A stretch of 64,000 bases of DNA from Xanthomonas rydalmerensis. GTDB lineage: Bacteria; Pseudomonadota; Gammaproteobacteria; Xanthomonadales; Xanthomonadaceae. Position 1 is the first letter of the stretch. Every line of letters begins with the position of its first letter. A program made the position numbers and the translations under genes. The notes under the pieces are model-generated. The model had not been told where the DNA came from and did not search any database. It saw only the letters and a program-made list of their open reading frames with translations. This document shows, piece after piece, positions 1-10,023 of this stretch. The stretch lies in contig NZ_CP126170.1 in the NCBI RefSeq assembly GCF_033170385.1, positions 3,930,001 to 3,994,000 of the forward strand, written 5' to 3'.

Positions 1-119
1 TGGTCCCCGACGACCATCGGCTCCGCGCGCCCCGAAAGCGCAAACTGATGGCTGACCAGAACGAGCAGCGCGCCGATCAAGCGCAGCGCATCGAAATTGT
101 TGCGCACTGCTTTGCTCAC
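1..119 (-). CDS. Acyltransferase family 3 membrane protein, N-terminal fragment
   Basis: Only the first 39 codons are inside the window; the gene continues beyond position 1. The reading from a GTG at 119 gives NNFDALRLIGALLVLVSHQF, the typical first membrane helix of OafA/YrhL-type acyltransferases (family 3), with the conserved histidine at its end. These integral inner-membrane proteins transfer acetyl or other acyl groups to surface polysaccharides; the substrate cannot be told here. A GAGG ribosome binding site sits about 8 bases before the GTG. An in-frame ATG at 137 would add six residues but has no good binding site. Confidence 0.75.
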   Translation of the reverse strand, partial: MSKAVRNNFDALRLIGALLVLVSHQFALSGRAEPMVVGD

Positions 120-227
120 GCCCGTTCCTCTACGCATGCCGTTCATGGATCAACTGCCGCGATGCAATGGCAAGCATGCCATCGCAGCTGTTGACCGAGC
201 GCGCCACGACACTACCGCAGCGGCGCG

Positions 228-512
228 TCAGTTCGCGGCGTCCTTGGCAAGCCAGGCCTGCACCGGCGCGACCGTCTTGGCGAAGCTCTGGAACAGTTCT
301 TCACGCATCAGTTCATCGTCGGGATACCCGAACCAATACTCCACTGCAATTTGCCCACCGCGACGTCGCACGTCGACAGAGTGAGTCTTCTTCTGACCGA
401 GCGCAAACAATATCGGCACAGCGCCGTCCCACTTGCAATATGCAAAGTACCCCTCTGCGACCAACACTTTCACAAGTCGCTCGATCTCAACCACGTCATC
501 GGCGCGATGCAT
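228..512 (-). CDS. Hypothetical protein, 94 aa
   Basis: This is a small acidic protein of unknown function. It has no signal peptide and no membrane segment, so it is probably cytoplasmic. The sequence alternates hydrophobic and charged residues as in a folded alpha/beta protein (for example IERLVKVLVAEGYFAYCKWD and IAVEYWFGYPDDELMREEL). I chose the ATG at 512 because a GGAG lies six bases upstream; a GTG at 527 in the same frame lacks a binding site. It follows another small gene of the same strand after about 60 bases, in sequence clearly lower in GC than the rest of the window. Size and pairing recall toxin-immunity orphans, but that is only a guess. Confidence 0.6.
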   Translation of the reverse strand: MHRADDVVEIERLVKVLVAEGYFAYCKWDGAVPILFALGQKKTHSVDVRRRGGQIAVEYWFGYPDDELMREELFQSFAKTVAPVQAWLAKDAAN

Positions 513-575
513 GCATGGCTCCGTCACCGTTACCTAGCAACACTACGAAATACCATCGACTCCGGACGAGCTTCG

Positions 576-842
576 TCAGGCGCGCTCATCGACCGCACGC
601 AGCAAGACGATGTTCACACAGTCTTCCGACTCAAGTACCCAACCCGCGGCAGGCGTGTCGATCATGATGCCTTCGCCGAACTCGGACCGAAACCACTCTC
701 TTGAGGCGACGTCTTCTTCCGGCGGAAAGTCGCCAGTGCTGACGACAAAGAGCACTTGCGATGGGCGTTCGTCGTCATGCCACCTGACCAGGTCCCCACG
801 ACGGACGGGAATCGTTGTACCCGGATAGCAGGGTCTGGTCAT
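576..842 (-). CDS. Hypothetical protein, 88 aa
   Basis: This small acidic protein of unknown function appears folded and cytoplasmic. It opens with a basic patch (TTIPVRRGDLVRWHDDERPS) and continues with FVVSTGDFPPEE and GEGIMIDTPAAGWVLES. The first part resembles the short beta-barrel 'VRW' motifs found in several small uncharacterised proteins, but I cannot assign a family. The ATG at 842 has a GAGG six bases upstream and is preferred to the GTG at 854. It is the first gene of a probable two-gene unit with the 94-residue gene downstream, both in lower-GC DNA. Confidence 0.6.
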   Translation of the reverse strand: MTRPCYPGTTIPVRRGDLVRWHDDERPSQVLFVVSTGDFPPEEDVASREWFRSEFGEGIMIDTPAAGWVLESEDCVNIVLLRAVDERA

Positions 843-912
843 GCCTTGCCTCACGCCTGAATCGAGCCGCGCCGCAACGCGGCGTCGGCTGGACGAATCG
901 CCGGATGCGGCA

Positions 913-1221
913 CTACTTCCCCGGCACCGTAAACGTCACCACCACATTCTTCGGCGCCTGCTCGAAGCGCGCGACCACCGATGCCTTGCTGAGTTGTACG
1001 ATCTGCTCCAGCGGCTTGTGCGGGACGCCCTGGAAGTTGACCGTGACTTGGTCCAGGGCGCCGTTTTTCCAGTTGAAGCCGACCTGGGGCTTGCTGCCGA
1101 CCGACGCTTCCAGGTCGGCAGCCACCTTCCGCGAATGCGCGTACGCATCCTTCACCGTGTCGACGGCATCGCATGCCGTGAGCGCCAGGAACAGCGGCGC
1201 CAGGAACAGGATCGATCGCAT
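913..1221 (-). CDS. Small lipoprotein, 102 aa
   Basis: This is a predicted lipoprotein of unknown function. The signal peptide MRSILFLAPLFLALTAC ends in the lipobox LTAC, so Cys17 would be lipidated and the mature protein anchored at the cell envelope. The mature part is an 85-residue domain with no recognised motif (ending VVARFEQAPKNVVVTFTVPG). A GGGAG lies seven bases before the ATG at 1221, which supports this start over in-frame upstream starts that would put an arginine-rich stretch before the signal. It begins 22 bases after the S9 peptidase stop on the same strand, so the two are probably cotranscribed. Confidence 0.8.
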   Translation of the reverse strand: MRSILFLAPLFLALTACDAVDTVKDAYAHSRKVAADLEASVGSKPQVGFNWKNGALDQVTVNFQGVPHKPLEQIVQLSKASVVARFEQAPKNVVVTFTVPGK

Positions 1222-1243
1222 CGTACGCTCCCGGACCGCCCAG

Positions 1244-3760
1244 CTACTGCTTCTGCACCGCCGCGCTCGCCGCCGACGCCGCACGCGGCGGCGCCTGCTT
1301 CACGTAGCGGTCGAACCACTCCAGCATTTCCGCCACCACGTCCTCGTTGGACTCGCGCGCGGTGTACCAGTGCGGTTCGAACGGCAGCAGCACCAGCCGC
1401 GCGGTGCCGCCGAGGCCGCGGATGGCCTGGAACATGCGCGGCGCCTGGGTGGTCTCGGTGCCGGGGTTGGCGTCGTCCATGCCGTGCACCAGCAACAGCG
1501 GCTCGTTGATCTTGTCGGCGTGGAAGAACGCCGAGGCCTGCGCGTACACCTCCGGCGCGGCCCAGAACGAACGCCGCTCGTTCTGGAAGCCGAACGGGGT
1601 CAGGGTCTTGTTGTAGCTGCCGCTGGTGGCCACGCCGGCGCGGAACAGGTCGGTGTGCGCCAGCAGGTTGGCCGCCATCAGCGCGCCGTGGCTGTGGCCG
1701 GTGACGCCGATGCGGTCGCGGTCGACCACGCCCAGCGCCACCGCCTTGTCCACCGCCGCCTGCGCGTTCTCCACCAGTTGCTGCAGGTAGGTGTCGTAGG
1801 CGGTCTTCGGGTCGCCCACGATCGGGAACGCGGCATCGTCGATGATCGCGTAGCCGGCCAGCAGCAACAGTTGGTAGGAATGCAGGCGGGTGAAGTCGCG
1901 GTCGTTGGCGCCGCTGACCTGGCCGGCCTTGGAGGCATCGGCGTAGTCCAGCGGATAGGCGTAGAGGATCGCCGGCACGCGCGTGCCTTCCTTGTAGCCG
2001 GGCGGCGTGTACAGGGTGAAGGACAGTTCCACGCCGTCCTTGCGCTTGTAGGTCACCAGGCGCTTCTTGATCTGCCGCACCACCGGGGTCGGGTCGGGGA
2101 AGCGGGTCACCGGTGCCAGAGTGGAGGCGACCACTGCCTCGCCGGCCGCCGCGGCCGGCTGCGCCTGGCCCAGCGTGCGCAGGTACACGTTGGGCGGGTC
2201 GCTCGGCGACTGCCGCCAGGTCAGCAGGCGGCTGGTGTCGTCGCCGGCGAATCCGGCAAAGGCTTCGTCGACGTCGGCGCCGCTGCGGAACAGGCGCTGG
2301 GTCTTGCCGCTCGCCAGGTCGTAGCGGTCCAGGAACGGCCGATCGCCGGCCGGGGTGGCGCCCTGTCCGCTCAAGAACAGCGCGCCGTTGTCCTCGCGCA
2401 GCACGTACTCGCCGTTTGGCAAGCGACGCAGCTCGGGCGTGCCCGGATCGGCGTACAGGTCGTCGGTGGACAGGTCGAACAGCACCCGTCCGGCGCTGCC
2501 GGGGCGGTCCGCGTCCAACAGCGTGGTGCGGCGCCAGTGGCGGTTCTCGTCGTACTCGTCCAGCAACACCTGCCCACCCTGCGCGAACCAGCTCAAGCCG
2601 GCGTAACGCTGGGGCACCTTGGCCAGTTCGCGCGGCTTGCCGGTGAACGGCGCCGACAGGGTCAGCAGCTTGTCGCGGGCAGGAGCGCTCGTCTTCCAGT
2701 CGCCGCCGTCCAGCGCCTCGGCCCAGACCAGGGTGGCCGGCTGGTTGGAACGCCAGCCGTAGGCACGCGGCCCGGTCGGCACGCCATGCACCGGCACCCG
2801 GTCGGCCACCGGCAGGTTGGCCAGCACGCGCTCGCTACCGTCGGCCAGGTCCAGCACCGCCACGTCGTGGGCGAAGCGGCCGTAGGTGGTGACGTAGGAA
2901 TACGGGCGCTGCAGGCGCTCCACGCGCACGTGGCGGCCGTCCGGCGCGCCGTCGACCACCGAGTACACCGCCGGCTTGCCGATCGTGCGCAGTTTGCCGC
3001 TGGCGGCATCCACGGTGACCAGCTGCGAAGTGGCGTAGTAGGTGAACTGTGCCTCGTCCTCGGGGCTGGACAGGGTGTCGCGGGCCTCGTAGGTGCTGCT
3101 CTCGCCCTTGCCGCGGATCGCTTCCTTGACCTCCGGCCCCGGCGGCACCGCCGCCTTCACCGGCGCCGCGCCCAGATCCTGCGGCACCGTGCGCACCAGC
3201 AGCGTGTCGCTGCCGCCCAGCCACTGGATCTCGCCGCCCAGCACGGGGTTGAGCTGCACGCCGTCGATGCGGCGCACTGCGCCGGTGGCGACATCGCCCA
3301 GCCACAGTTCGACGCGGTCGGCCGCGGTGTTGTTGAAGGCGAAGCGGCGGCCATCCGGCGACCACACCGGTTGTGCCGGACAGGCGCCGGCCGGCAGGGT
3401 CACTGGGGTCTGCTTGCCGCTGGCCACATCGACCAGGCTGAAGCCATCCAGGCAGGCGCGGATGCCGTAGCCGTTGGACATGTCGTGGCGCGCATGGGTG
3501 CGCGGCTCCACGCGCACCCCGGCCAGTTTCAGGTACGGCTCGGCGACGCGCGCGATCGGCGGGTAGGCCTGGCGCTCCACCAGCAGCAGGGTGCGCCCGG
3601 TCGGGTCCAGCCGCGGCGACGGATTGAGCGGCGCGCGCATCACGCCCAGCAGCGGCTCGGGCGGTTGCCGGTAACCGCTGTCGGCGGTGGCGGCATGGGC
3701 GGCAACAGGCAACGCACTGGCGAGCGCCAGCGCGCCGACCCAGCGGAACGGCATGAGCAT
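1244..3760 (-). CDS. Secreted S9 family peptidase, glutamyl-endopeptidase-like, 838 aa
   Basis: This is a serine peptidase of the prolyl oligopeptidase clan. A cleavable signal peptide (MLMPFRWVGALALASALPVA, cut near AHAA) sends it to the periplasm or outside. Residues about 30-570 form a beta-propeller-like domain; the C-terminal 270 residues are an alpha/beta-hydrolase. The nucleophile is in GHSHGA (Ser690), the acid in HGMDDANPGT (about 764) and the histidine in FEPHWYTARES (about 797). The stretch around TLTPFGFQNERRSFW and NPGT closely follows the plant chloroplast glutamyl endopeptidase group (S9D), where the nucleophile motif is usually GHSYG. The start at 3760 has an AAGGGGG binding site. 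Peptide scavenging is likely; the exact specificity is inferred. Confidence 0.85.
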   Translation of the reverse strand: MLMPFRWVGALALASALPVAAHAATADSGYRQPPEPLLGVMRAPLNPSPRLDPTGRTLLLVERQAYPPIARVAEPYLKLAGVRVEPRTHARHDMSNGYGIRACLDGFSLVDVASGKQTPVTLPAGACPAQPVWSPDGRRFAFNNTAADRVELWLGDVATGAVRRIDGVQLNPVLGGEIQWLGGSDTLLVRTVPQDLGAAPVKAAVPPGPEVKEAIRGKGESSTYEARDTLSSPEDEAQFTYYATSQLVTVDAASGKLRTIGKPAVYSVVDGAPDGRHVRVERLQRPYSYVTTYGRFAHDVAVLDLADGSERVLANLPVADRVPVHGVPTGPRAYGWRSNQPATLVWAEALDGGDWKTSAPARDKLLTLSAPFTGKPRELAKVPQRYAGLSWFAQGGQVLLDEYDENRHWRRTTLLDADRPGSAGRVLFDLSTDDLYADPGTPELRRLPNGEYVLREDNGALFLSGQGATPAGDRPFLDRYDLASGKTQRLFRSGADVDEAFAGFAGDDTSRLLTWRQSPSDPPNVYLRTLGQAQPAAAAGEAVVASTLAPVTRFPDPTPVVRQIKKRLVTYKRKDGVELSFTLYTPPGYKEGTRVPAILYAYPLDYADASKAGQVSGANDRDFTRLHSYQLLLLAGYAIIDDAAFPIVGDPKTAYDTYLQQLVENAQAAVDKAVALGVVDRDRIGVTGHSHGALMAANLLAHTDLFRAGVATSGSYNKTLTPFGFQNERRSFWAAPEVYAQASAFFHADKINEPLLLVHGMDDANPGTETTQAPRMFQAIRGLGGTARLVLLPFEPHWYTARESNEDVVAEMLEWFDRYVKQAPPRAASAASAAVQKQ

Positions 3761-3860
3761 GATCGAAACCCCCTTTCGAATGGCGTCGGCAACGTAGCAC
3801 GGCCGCCGCGCAGCGGCCGAGCGCCGAAGGTCATGCCCGGCCGGACCGCGCCGCCCCGGC

Positions 3861-4481
3861 TCAGGACGGCGCCAGCGCCTGCTCGGCGGCCAGCGCCGCC
3901 ACCACACTGGGACGCTGCGCGATGCGCGCCGTGTAGGCGGCCAACGCCGGATGCGCGTCCAGCGACAAGCCGAACCGCGGCAGCCAACCGAGTACGGTGA
4001 ACAGGTAGGCATCGGCCACGCCGAAGCGCTCGCCGAGCAGGTACGCCCGCGCGCTTAGCGCGGTCTCGGCATGGCCATAGCGCTGCAGCAGGCGGGCGGC
4101 GACCGCGGCGCGCCGCTCCGGCGCCAGCCCGGCATCGAACAGCGGCACGCTGCCGGCATGCAGTTCGCTGTTGATGAAGGCCAGCCACTCGTACAGGCGA
4201 TAGCGCGGCAAGGCGCCTGCCTCCGCCGGTGGCACCAATGCCGCCTGCGGACAGCGGTCGGCCAGGTACAGCAGGATCGCCGGCCCCTCGGTCAGCACCT
4301 GGCCGTCGTCCAGTTGCAGCGCGGCCACATAACCCTTGGGATTGATCGCCCGGAAATCCTCGCCCTCGGCGGTACGCTTGCTGCGGTTGTCCACCCGCAC
4401 CAGCCGGAACGGCAACTGCAGTTCGCGCAGCACGATGTGCGGCGCCAGGGAACAGGCGCCAGGAGCGGCATAGAGGTGCAT
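3861..4481 (-). CDS. gstA: Glutathione S-transferase, GstA/beta class, 206 aa
   Basis: The protein conjugates glutathione to electrophiles or carries out thiol exchange in the cytoplasm. The N-terminal thioredoxin fold starts MHLYAAPGACSLAPHIVLRE, with Cys10 placed as in E. coli GstA, followed by NPKGYVAALQLDDG and TEGPAILLYLAD, the glutathione-binding segment. The all-helical C-terminal domain keeps FGVADAYLFTVLGW. Length fits the family (about 200). There is no strong ribosome binding site before the ATG at 4481. It lies 79 bases downstream of a LysR-type regulator on the same strand, so the regulator may be cotranscribed with it or control it. Confidence 0.9.
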   Translation of the reverse strand: MHLYAAPGACSLAPHIVLRELQLPFRLVRVDNRSKRTAEGEDFRAINPKGYVAALQLDDGQVLTEGPAILLYLADRCPQAALVPPAEAGALPRYRLYEWLAFINSELHAGSVPLFDAGLAPERRAAVAARLLQRYGHAETALSARAYLLGERFGVADAYLFTVLGWLPRFGLSLDAHPALAAYTARIAQRPSVVAALAAEQALAPS

Positions 4482-4560
4482 CGAAACGGTCTCGCAGGAA
4501 CACCGGACAGTCGGCGCGCGCAGTGTGCGCGGCACGGGGGCCTGTCGAGAAACAAGAATG

Positions 4561-5439
4561 TCAGGGCGCGCCAGTAGCGCTGCTAATGGCTTCGTCCAGG
4601 AACCCGCGCAGTTGCAACGCGGCCGGTGCCACGTGTGCAGCAGCGACCAATGCGAAGCGGCGCTGCAGCCGCGGCTGCAACGGCAGGACCTGCACGCCGT
4701 CGCGCTCGGCCGGCAGCACCGACGCCGGCAGCAGGCTGGCGCCCGCGCCATCGCGCACCAGGGTCCACGCGCTGGACCAGTCGCGCACCTGCAGGCGCAG
4801 GTCGGCGATCGCCAGTCCCTCACGCTCGGCCAGGCGCTGCGCATGCAACCAGCAACCGCCGGTAGCCAGTACGAACGGCAGCGCCAGCAGCTCCGTCAGG
4901 GCGATGTCGCGCGCCTGCGGACGCGCCAGCGCCGGCGGCAGTACCGCCAGCCACTCGTCCTCGCCGAACACCGTGGCATCGCGCTCCGGCGCCGGATCCA
5001 GCACCACGCCCAGGTCGACGTTGCCGGCCGCCAGCCAGGCCTCGACCTCTTCGTCGCTGCCTTCCAGCCAGACCACGCCCGTGTCCGGATGCGCCCGCTC
5101 GAACGCGCGCAGGCGCGGCGCCAGCCAGGGCCTCGACGAGGCGAACCCGGCCACCCGCAGCGACGGCGCGGCGGGCGCACGTTGCGCCCTGGCCAGCGCC
5201 TGCATGTGCGCCAGCTCGGCCAGCATCGCCCGCGCATGCTCCAGCGCACGCGCTCCGAACGGCGTCGGCTGGATCCGCCCGCGCTCGCGCAACAGCAGCG
5301 CCGCGCCCAGCACGTGCTCCATCTGCGCGATGGCCTGGCTGGCGCCGGACTGGGTGATGCCGCAGCGCGCGGCGCCGGCACTGATGCTGCCGCACTCGAC
5401 GACGGCGACGTACAGCCGCCAGTGGATCAGATTCATCAT
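4561..5439 (-). CDS. LysR family transcriptional regulator, 292 aa
   Basis: This DNA-binding regulator has an N-terminal winged helix-turn-helix (residues 4-62: HWRLYVAVVECGSISAGAA, then GITQSGASQAIAQMEHVLG). The C-terminal effector-binding domain (about 90-285) resembles a periplasmic binding protein. The N-terminus carries two adjacent ATG codons; GGAAG lies seven bases upstream of the first. LysR proteins usually bind a small molecule and act on a neighbouring gene. Candidates here are gstA downstream and mdh upstream on the same strand, but target and effector cannot be told from sequence. Confidence 0.9.
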   Translation of the reverse strand: MMNLIHWRLYVAVVECGSISAGAARCGITQSGASQAIAQMEHVLGAALLLRERGRIQPTPFGARALEHARAMLAELAHMQALARAQRAPAAPSLRVAGFASSRPWLAPRLRAFERAHPDTGVVWLEGSDEEVEAWLAAGNVDLGVVLDPAPERDATVFGEDEWLAVLPPALARPQARDIALTELLALPFVLATGGCWLHAQRLAEREGLAIADLRLQVRDWSSAWTLVRDGAGASLLPASVLPAERDGVQVLPLQPRLQRRFALVAAAHVAPAALQLRGFLDEAISSATGAP

Positions 5440-5460
5440 GTTGGGCTTCCCACAACGCGA

Positions 5461-5483
5461 AACGCCGGGCGGGGCCCGGCGTT
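5461..5483. terminator. Hairpin after mdh
   Basis: A perfect ten-base stem (AACGCCGGGC with GCCCGGCGTT) closes on a GGG loop, 27 bases beyond the mdh stop codon. The following minus-strand sequence has only short T runs, so it may be a weak or Rho-assisted terminator. It lies just upstream of the LysR gene and could separate the two transcripts. Confidence 0.55.
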
Positions 5484-5509
5484 CCGTGACGACGCGATCG
5501 CGGTGGCGA

Positions 5510-6532
<1,023 letters not shown>

Positions 6533-6910
6533 TCAGTAGACGCGATAGCCCAGCGGCTGCAGGTGCAGGTCCAGGGCGGCGGTGTCGTAGCCTTCGACCA
6601 CGTGCTGGCCGATCACGGTGATCGGCACGCCTTCCAGGCCCAGCGCGGCGGCGGCCTGGCGGCCGGCCTCCTGCTCCACGTCCAGGACCGTGTAGCGGAC
6701 CTGGGCGCGGGCGAAATCGGCCTGTTGCCGGCGGCAGTAGCCGCACCAGTCGGCGGCGAGCATGACGATGCCGTCGTCGCCGGTCAGCAGGCGCGGGTCG
6801 CCGGCAGCCAGTGAGGCCGACGGTGTCGAGGCCGCGCTGCGCCACCACGCGTGCACGCCGCCGCCGATCACGAGCAGCAGCAGGCACAACACAAGGGGGC
6901 GCATCGTCAT
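6533..6910 (-). CDS. Membrane-anchored thioredoxin/glutaredoxin-fold protein, 125 aa
   Basis: This small redox protein has an N-terminal hydrophobic segment (residues 4-20, signal anchor) and a compact thioredoxin fold. The active site DWCGYCRRQ has Cys56 and Cys59, and a cis-proline motif, EGVPITVIGQHVVEGYD, follows as in glutaredoxins. It probably works in the periplasm or at the outer face of the inner membrane as a thiol-disulfide protein; the partner is unknown. Two ATG codons (6910 and 6904) are possible starts. It is 36 bases upstream of mdh on the same strand and could be transcribed with it. Confidence 0.8.
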   Translation of the reverse strand: MTMRPLVLCLLLLVIGGGVHAWWRSAASTPSASLAAGDPRLLTGDDGIVMLAADWCGYCRRQQADFARAQVRYTVLDVEQEAGRQAAAALGLEGVPITVIGQHVVEGYDTAALDLHLQPLGYRVY

Positions 6911-7000
6911 CGGCGGTCGGGTGCGGCAATCAACCGGGAAATGGTAGCACGCAGGGTCTGCGCGCCCGGCCGCAGGACCGGACGCGCGGACAGCGCCGGA

Positions 7001-7495
7001 TCAGGCGTCGAGCGTGCGGTTCCACTCAGCGACGCGGTCGGCCTTGGCCGCCAGCACCGCGTCGGCGTCGCCTTCGATGGTGATCTTGTTGATCACGTCG
7101 CCCTGGGCGACGCTATCGACCACGTCCAGGCCCTCGAGCACCTTGCCGAACACGGTGTGCTTGCCGTCCAGCCACGGGGTGGCGGTGTGGGTGATGAAGA
7201 ACTGGCTGCCGTTGGTGCTGGGGCCGGCATTGGCCATGGACAGCACGCCGCGGTCGTGGCGCACGCCGTTGTTGGTTTCGTCCTCGAAGCGGTAGCCCGG
7301 GCCGCCGCGGCCGGAGCCTTCCGGGCAACCGCCCTGGATCATGAAGTCGGCGATCACGCGGTGGAAGTTCAGCCCGTCGTAGAAGCCGCGCTTGGCCAGG
7401 TTCACGAAGTTGGCCACGGTCAGCGGGGCCTTGTCGGGATACAGCTCGATCTTGATCGGGCCGCGGGCGGTGTCGAAATGGGCGATCAGGGACAT
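7001..7495 (-). CDS. ppiB: Peptidyl-prolyl cis-trans isomerase, cyclophilin type, 164 aa
   Basis: The enzyme speeds cis-trans isomerisation of proline bonds during protein folding in the cytoplasm (no signal peptide). It has the cyclophilin core: [18 protein letters not shown] with the catalytic arginine, [20 protein letters not shown], and the binding tryptophan in [15 protein letters not shown]. The start at 7495 has AAGGAA five bases upstream; an ATG nine codons further out has none. Length equals the E. coli cytoplasmic PpiB. It is divergent from typA, with a shared 199-base promoter region. Confidence 0.95.
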   Translation of the reverse strand: MSLIAHFDTARGPIKIELYPDKAPLTVANFVNLAKRGFYDGLNFHRVIADFMIQGGCPEGSGRGGPGYRFEDETNNGVRHDRGVLSMANAGPSTNGSQFFITHTATPWLDGKHTVFGKVLEGLDVVDSVAQGDVINKITIEGDADAVLAAKADRVAEWNRTLDA

Positions 7496-7694
7496 GGGAT
7501 TCCTTGGAAACGGGGGCGTCATGAGGGGCGCATAGGATACACGGCGCCTTGTTCAGGCTTCGCCCGCGCCCGCCGCCGGCGCCTGAACGGGCCTGCCCGG
7601 CCTGCCGCCGCCGGGCGCCGGCAGGCGCCACGGGATCCGGGTATACTAGGTGGCTTCCTTTCCTTCCTTCTGGCGCCGGCTGGCCCCCTTTCGC

Positions 7695-9524
7695 ATGTCC
7701 ATCGAAAATCTTCGCAATATCGCCATCGTCGCCCACGTCGACCACGGCAAGACCACCCTCGTCGACTGCCTGCTGAAGCAGTCCGGCACCCTGTCCGAGC
7801 GCACGGTGCTGGCCGAGCGCGTGATGGACAGCAACGACCAGGAAAAGGAACGCGGCATCACCATCCTGGCCAAGAACACCGCCATCACCTGGCAGGGCAA
7901 CCGCATCAACATCGTCGACACCCCCGGACACGCCGACTTCGGCGGCGAGGTGGAGCGCGTGCTGTCGATGGTGGATACCGTGCTGATCCTGGTCGACGCG
8001 ATGGACGGCCCGATGCCGCAGACCCGCTTCGTGACCCAGAAGGCGTTCGCGATGGGCTTCAAGCCGATCGTGGTGGTCAACAAGATCGACCGTCCCGGCG
8101 CGCGCCCGGACTGGGTGATCGACCAGGTGTTCGACCTGTTCGACAAGCTCGGCGCCACCAACGAGCAGCTCGACTTCCCGATCGTCTACACCTCGGCGCT
8201 GAACGGCTACGCCTCGCTGGACGACAGCGTGCGCGACGGCGACATGACCCCGCTGTACGAAGCGATCATGCGGCACGCGCCGAAGCCGGACGTGGACCCG
8301 GACGGCCCGTTCCAGATGCGCATCAGCCAGCTGGACTACAACAACTTCGTCGGCGTGATCGGCATCGGCCGCATCCAGCGCGGCGTGCTGAAGAAGAACA
8401 TGCCGGTGGCGGTGATCGACCGCGAAGGCAAGAAGCGCCAGGGCAAAGTGCTGCAGGTGCTGGGCTTCCTGGGCCTGGAGCGCATCGAGCAGGACAGCGC
8501 GCAGGCCGGCGACATCGTCGCCATCTCCGGCATCCAGGAGCTGACCATCTCCGACACCGTGTGTGCGCTGGAGGCCCCCGAGGCGCTGCCGCCGCTGACC
8601 GTGGACGAGCCGACCATCTCGATGACCTTCCAGGTCAACAACTCGCCGTTCGCCGGCAACAAGGACCTGTCCGGCGGCAAGTTCCTGACCAGCCGCCAGC
8701 TCAAGGACCGGCTGGAGCGCGAGACCGTGCACAACGTGGCGCTGAAGGTGCAGCAGCTGGAAGACGCCGACAAGTTCCTGGTCTCCGGCCGCGGCGAGCT
8801 GCACCTGTCGGTGCTGATCGAGAACATGCGCCGTGAGGGCTTCGAACTGGCGGTGTCGCGCCCGGAAGTCATCATCAAGGAGATCGACGGCAAGCTGATG
8901 GAGCCCGTCGAGCAGCTGGTGGTGGACATCGAGGAACAGCACCAGGGCGGCGTGATGGAAAAGCTGGGCACCCGCAAGGGCCAGCTGAAGAACATGGAGC
9001 CGGACGGCAAGGGTCGCGTGCGCCTGGACTACATGATCCCGGCGCGTGGCCTGATCGGCTTCCAGAACGAGTTCCGCACCCTGACCCAGGGCTCGGGCCT
9101 GCTGTTCCACGTGTTCGACCACTACGGCCCGAAGGAACAGGGCGCCATCGCCAAGCGCCAGAACGGCGTGATGATCGCCAACGCGCCGGGCGCCACCCCC
9201 GCCTACGCGCTGGGCCCGCTGGAAGAGCGCGGCCGCCTGTTTGCCGCCGAAGGCGACAACGTGTATGAAGGGCAGCTGGTCGGCATCCACTCCAAGGACA
9301 ACGACCTGACCGTCAACGCGATCAAGACCAAGCCGCTGACCAACATGCGCGCCTCGGGCAAGGACGATGCGATCAAGCTGACCCCGGCGATCAAGTACAC
9401 GCTGGAACAGGCACTGGACTTCATCGAAGATGACGAGCTGGTCGAAGTCACCCCGAAGGAGATCCGCTTGCGCAAGAAGCACCTGACCGAAAACGAGCGC
9501 AAGCGCGCCGGTCGCGCGGGCTAA
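7695..9524 (+). CDS. typA: Ribosome-associated GTPase TypA/BipA, 609 aa
   Basis: This translational GTPase related to EF-G acts on the ribosome, especially in cold and stress and in 50S assembly. G domain motifs are AHVDHGKTT (residues 13-21), [15 protein letters not shown] and NKIDRP. The rest has EF-G-like domains and the family-specific C-terminal part (for example the [13 protein letters not shown] segment and [18 protein letters not shown] ending). Length matches the family (about 605). I chose the ATG at 7695, where homology begins. A -10-like TATACT lies at 7642-7647, but I see no good -35. Confidence 0.97.
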   Translation: MSIENLRNIAIVAHVDHGKTTLVDCLLKQSGTLSERTVLAERVMDSNDQEKERGITILAKNTAITWQGNRINIVDTPGHADFGGEVERVLSMVDTVLILVDAMDGPMPQTRFVTQKAFAMGFKPIVVVNKIDRPGARPDWVIDQVFDLFDKLGATNEQLDFPIVYTSALNGYASLDDSVRDGDMTPLYEAIMRHAPKPDVDPDGPFQMRISQLDYNNFVGVIGIGRIQRGVLKKNMPVAVIDREGKKRQGKVLQVLGFLGLERIEQDSAQAGDIVAISGIQELTISDTVCALEAPEALPPLTVDEPTISMTFQVNNSPFAGNKDLSGGKFLTSRQLKDRLERETVHNVALKVQQLEDADKFLVSGRGELHLSVLIENMRREGFELAVSRPEVIIKEIDGKLMEPVEQLVVDIEEQHQGGVMEKLGTRKGQLKNMEPDGKGRVRLDYMIPARGLIGFQNEFRTLTQGSGLLFHVFDHYGPKEQGAIAKRQNGVMIANAPGATPAYALGPLEERGRLFAAEGDNVYEGQLVGIHSKDNDLTVNAIKTKPLTNMRASGKDDAIKLTPAIKYTLEQALDFIEDDELVEVTPKEIRLRKKHLTENERKRAGRAG

Positions 9525-9540
9525 GCGGCAGCGCACGCCT

Positions 9541-10023
9541 ATGGCCGCCGACAAGGCGTACAACCCGGATCCGCATGCGCATCCGGGCCTGCACCTGATC
9601 GCACTGCTGGAGGCCGGCAAGGGCCTGCTCGCGGTGTTGGCGGCAACGGGGCTGGAACTGATGGGTCCGGCCCCGCTGCGCGCGGGGGTGGACAAGCTGA
9701 TCGTGCGCTTCAGCCTGGATCCGGACCACGGTGCCCTGCCCTCGCTGCTGACCATGATCAGCCCCGGCGCGGTGCACCTGGCCGCCGCCGGCATGCTCGC
9801 CTACGGCGTGTTGCACATCATCGAGGCCTGGGGCCTCTGGCGCGCCAAGGCCTGGGCCTCGCTGCTGGGCTGTATCTCCGCAGCCATCTACCTGCCGTTC
9901 GACGTCTACGCGATCGTGCGCCACCCCGGCTGGGCCTCTTGGGCGGTGCTGGCGATCAACCTCGCCGTGGTCGGCATCCTGGCCCGCGATCTGGTGCGGC
10001 GCCGGCGGCATCCTCGGGCCTGA
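9541..10023 (+). CDS. DUF2127-type membrane protein, 160 aa
   Basis: This predicted inner-membrane protein has four hydrophobic segments: around LHLIALLEAGKGLLAVLAAT, AAAGMLAYGVLHIIEAWGLW, ASLLGCISAAIYLPFDVYAI and WAVLAINLAVVGILARDLV. The HLIALLEAGKG start and IEAWGLWRAKAWA loop are typical of the DUF2127 family of unknown function. The C-terminus is strongly basic. It begins 16 bases after typA on the same strand, so it is likely cotranscribed. No ribosome binding site is obvious. Confidence 0.8.
   Translation: MAADKAYNPDPHAHPGLHLIALLEAGKGLLAVLAATGLELMGPAPLRAGVDKLIVRFSLDPDHGALPSLLTMISPGAVHLAAAGMLAYGVLHIIEAWGLWRAKAWASLLGCISAAIYLPFDVYAIVRHPGWASWAVLAINLAVVGILARDLVRRRRHPRA

Noticed and set aside
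815..4000. A 1061-codon open frame on the plus strand opposite the S9 peptidase
   Set aside because: The minus-strand gene has a signal peptide, ribosome binding site and full catalytic triad; the plus-strand frame is an Arg/Val/Gly-rich shadow.
7642..7647. TATACT upstream of typA as a promoter
   Set aside because: No -35 at a suitable distance and no TGn extension, so the support is too weak for a separate entry.
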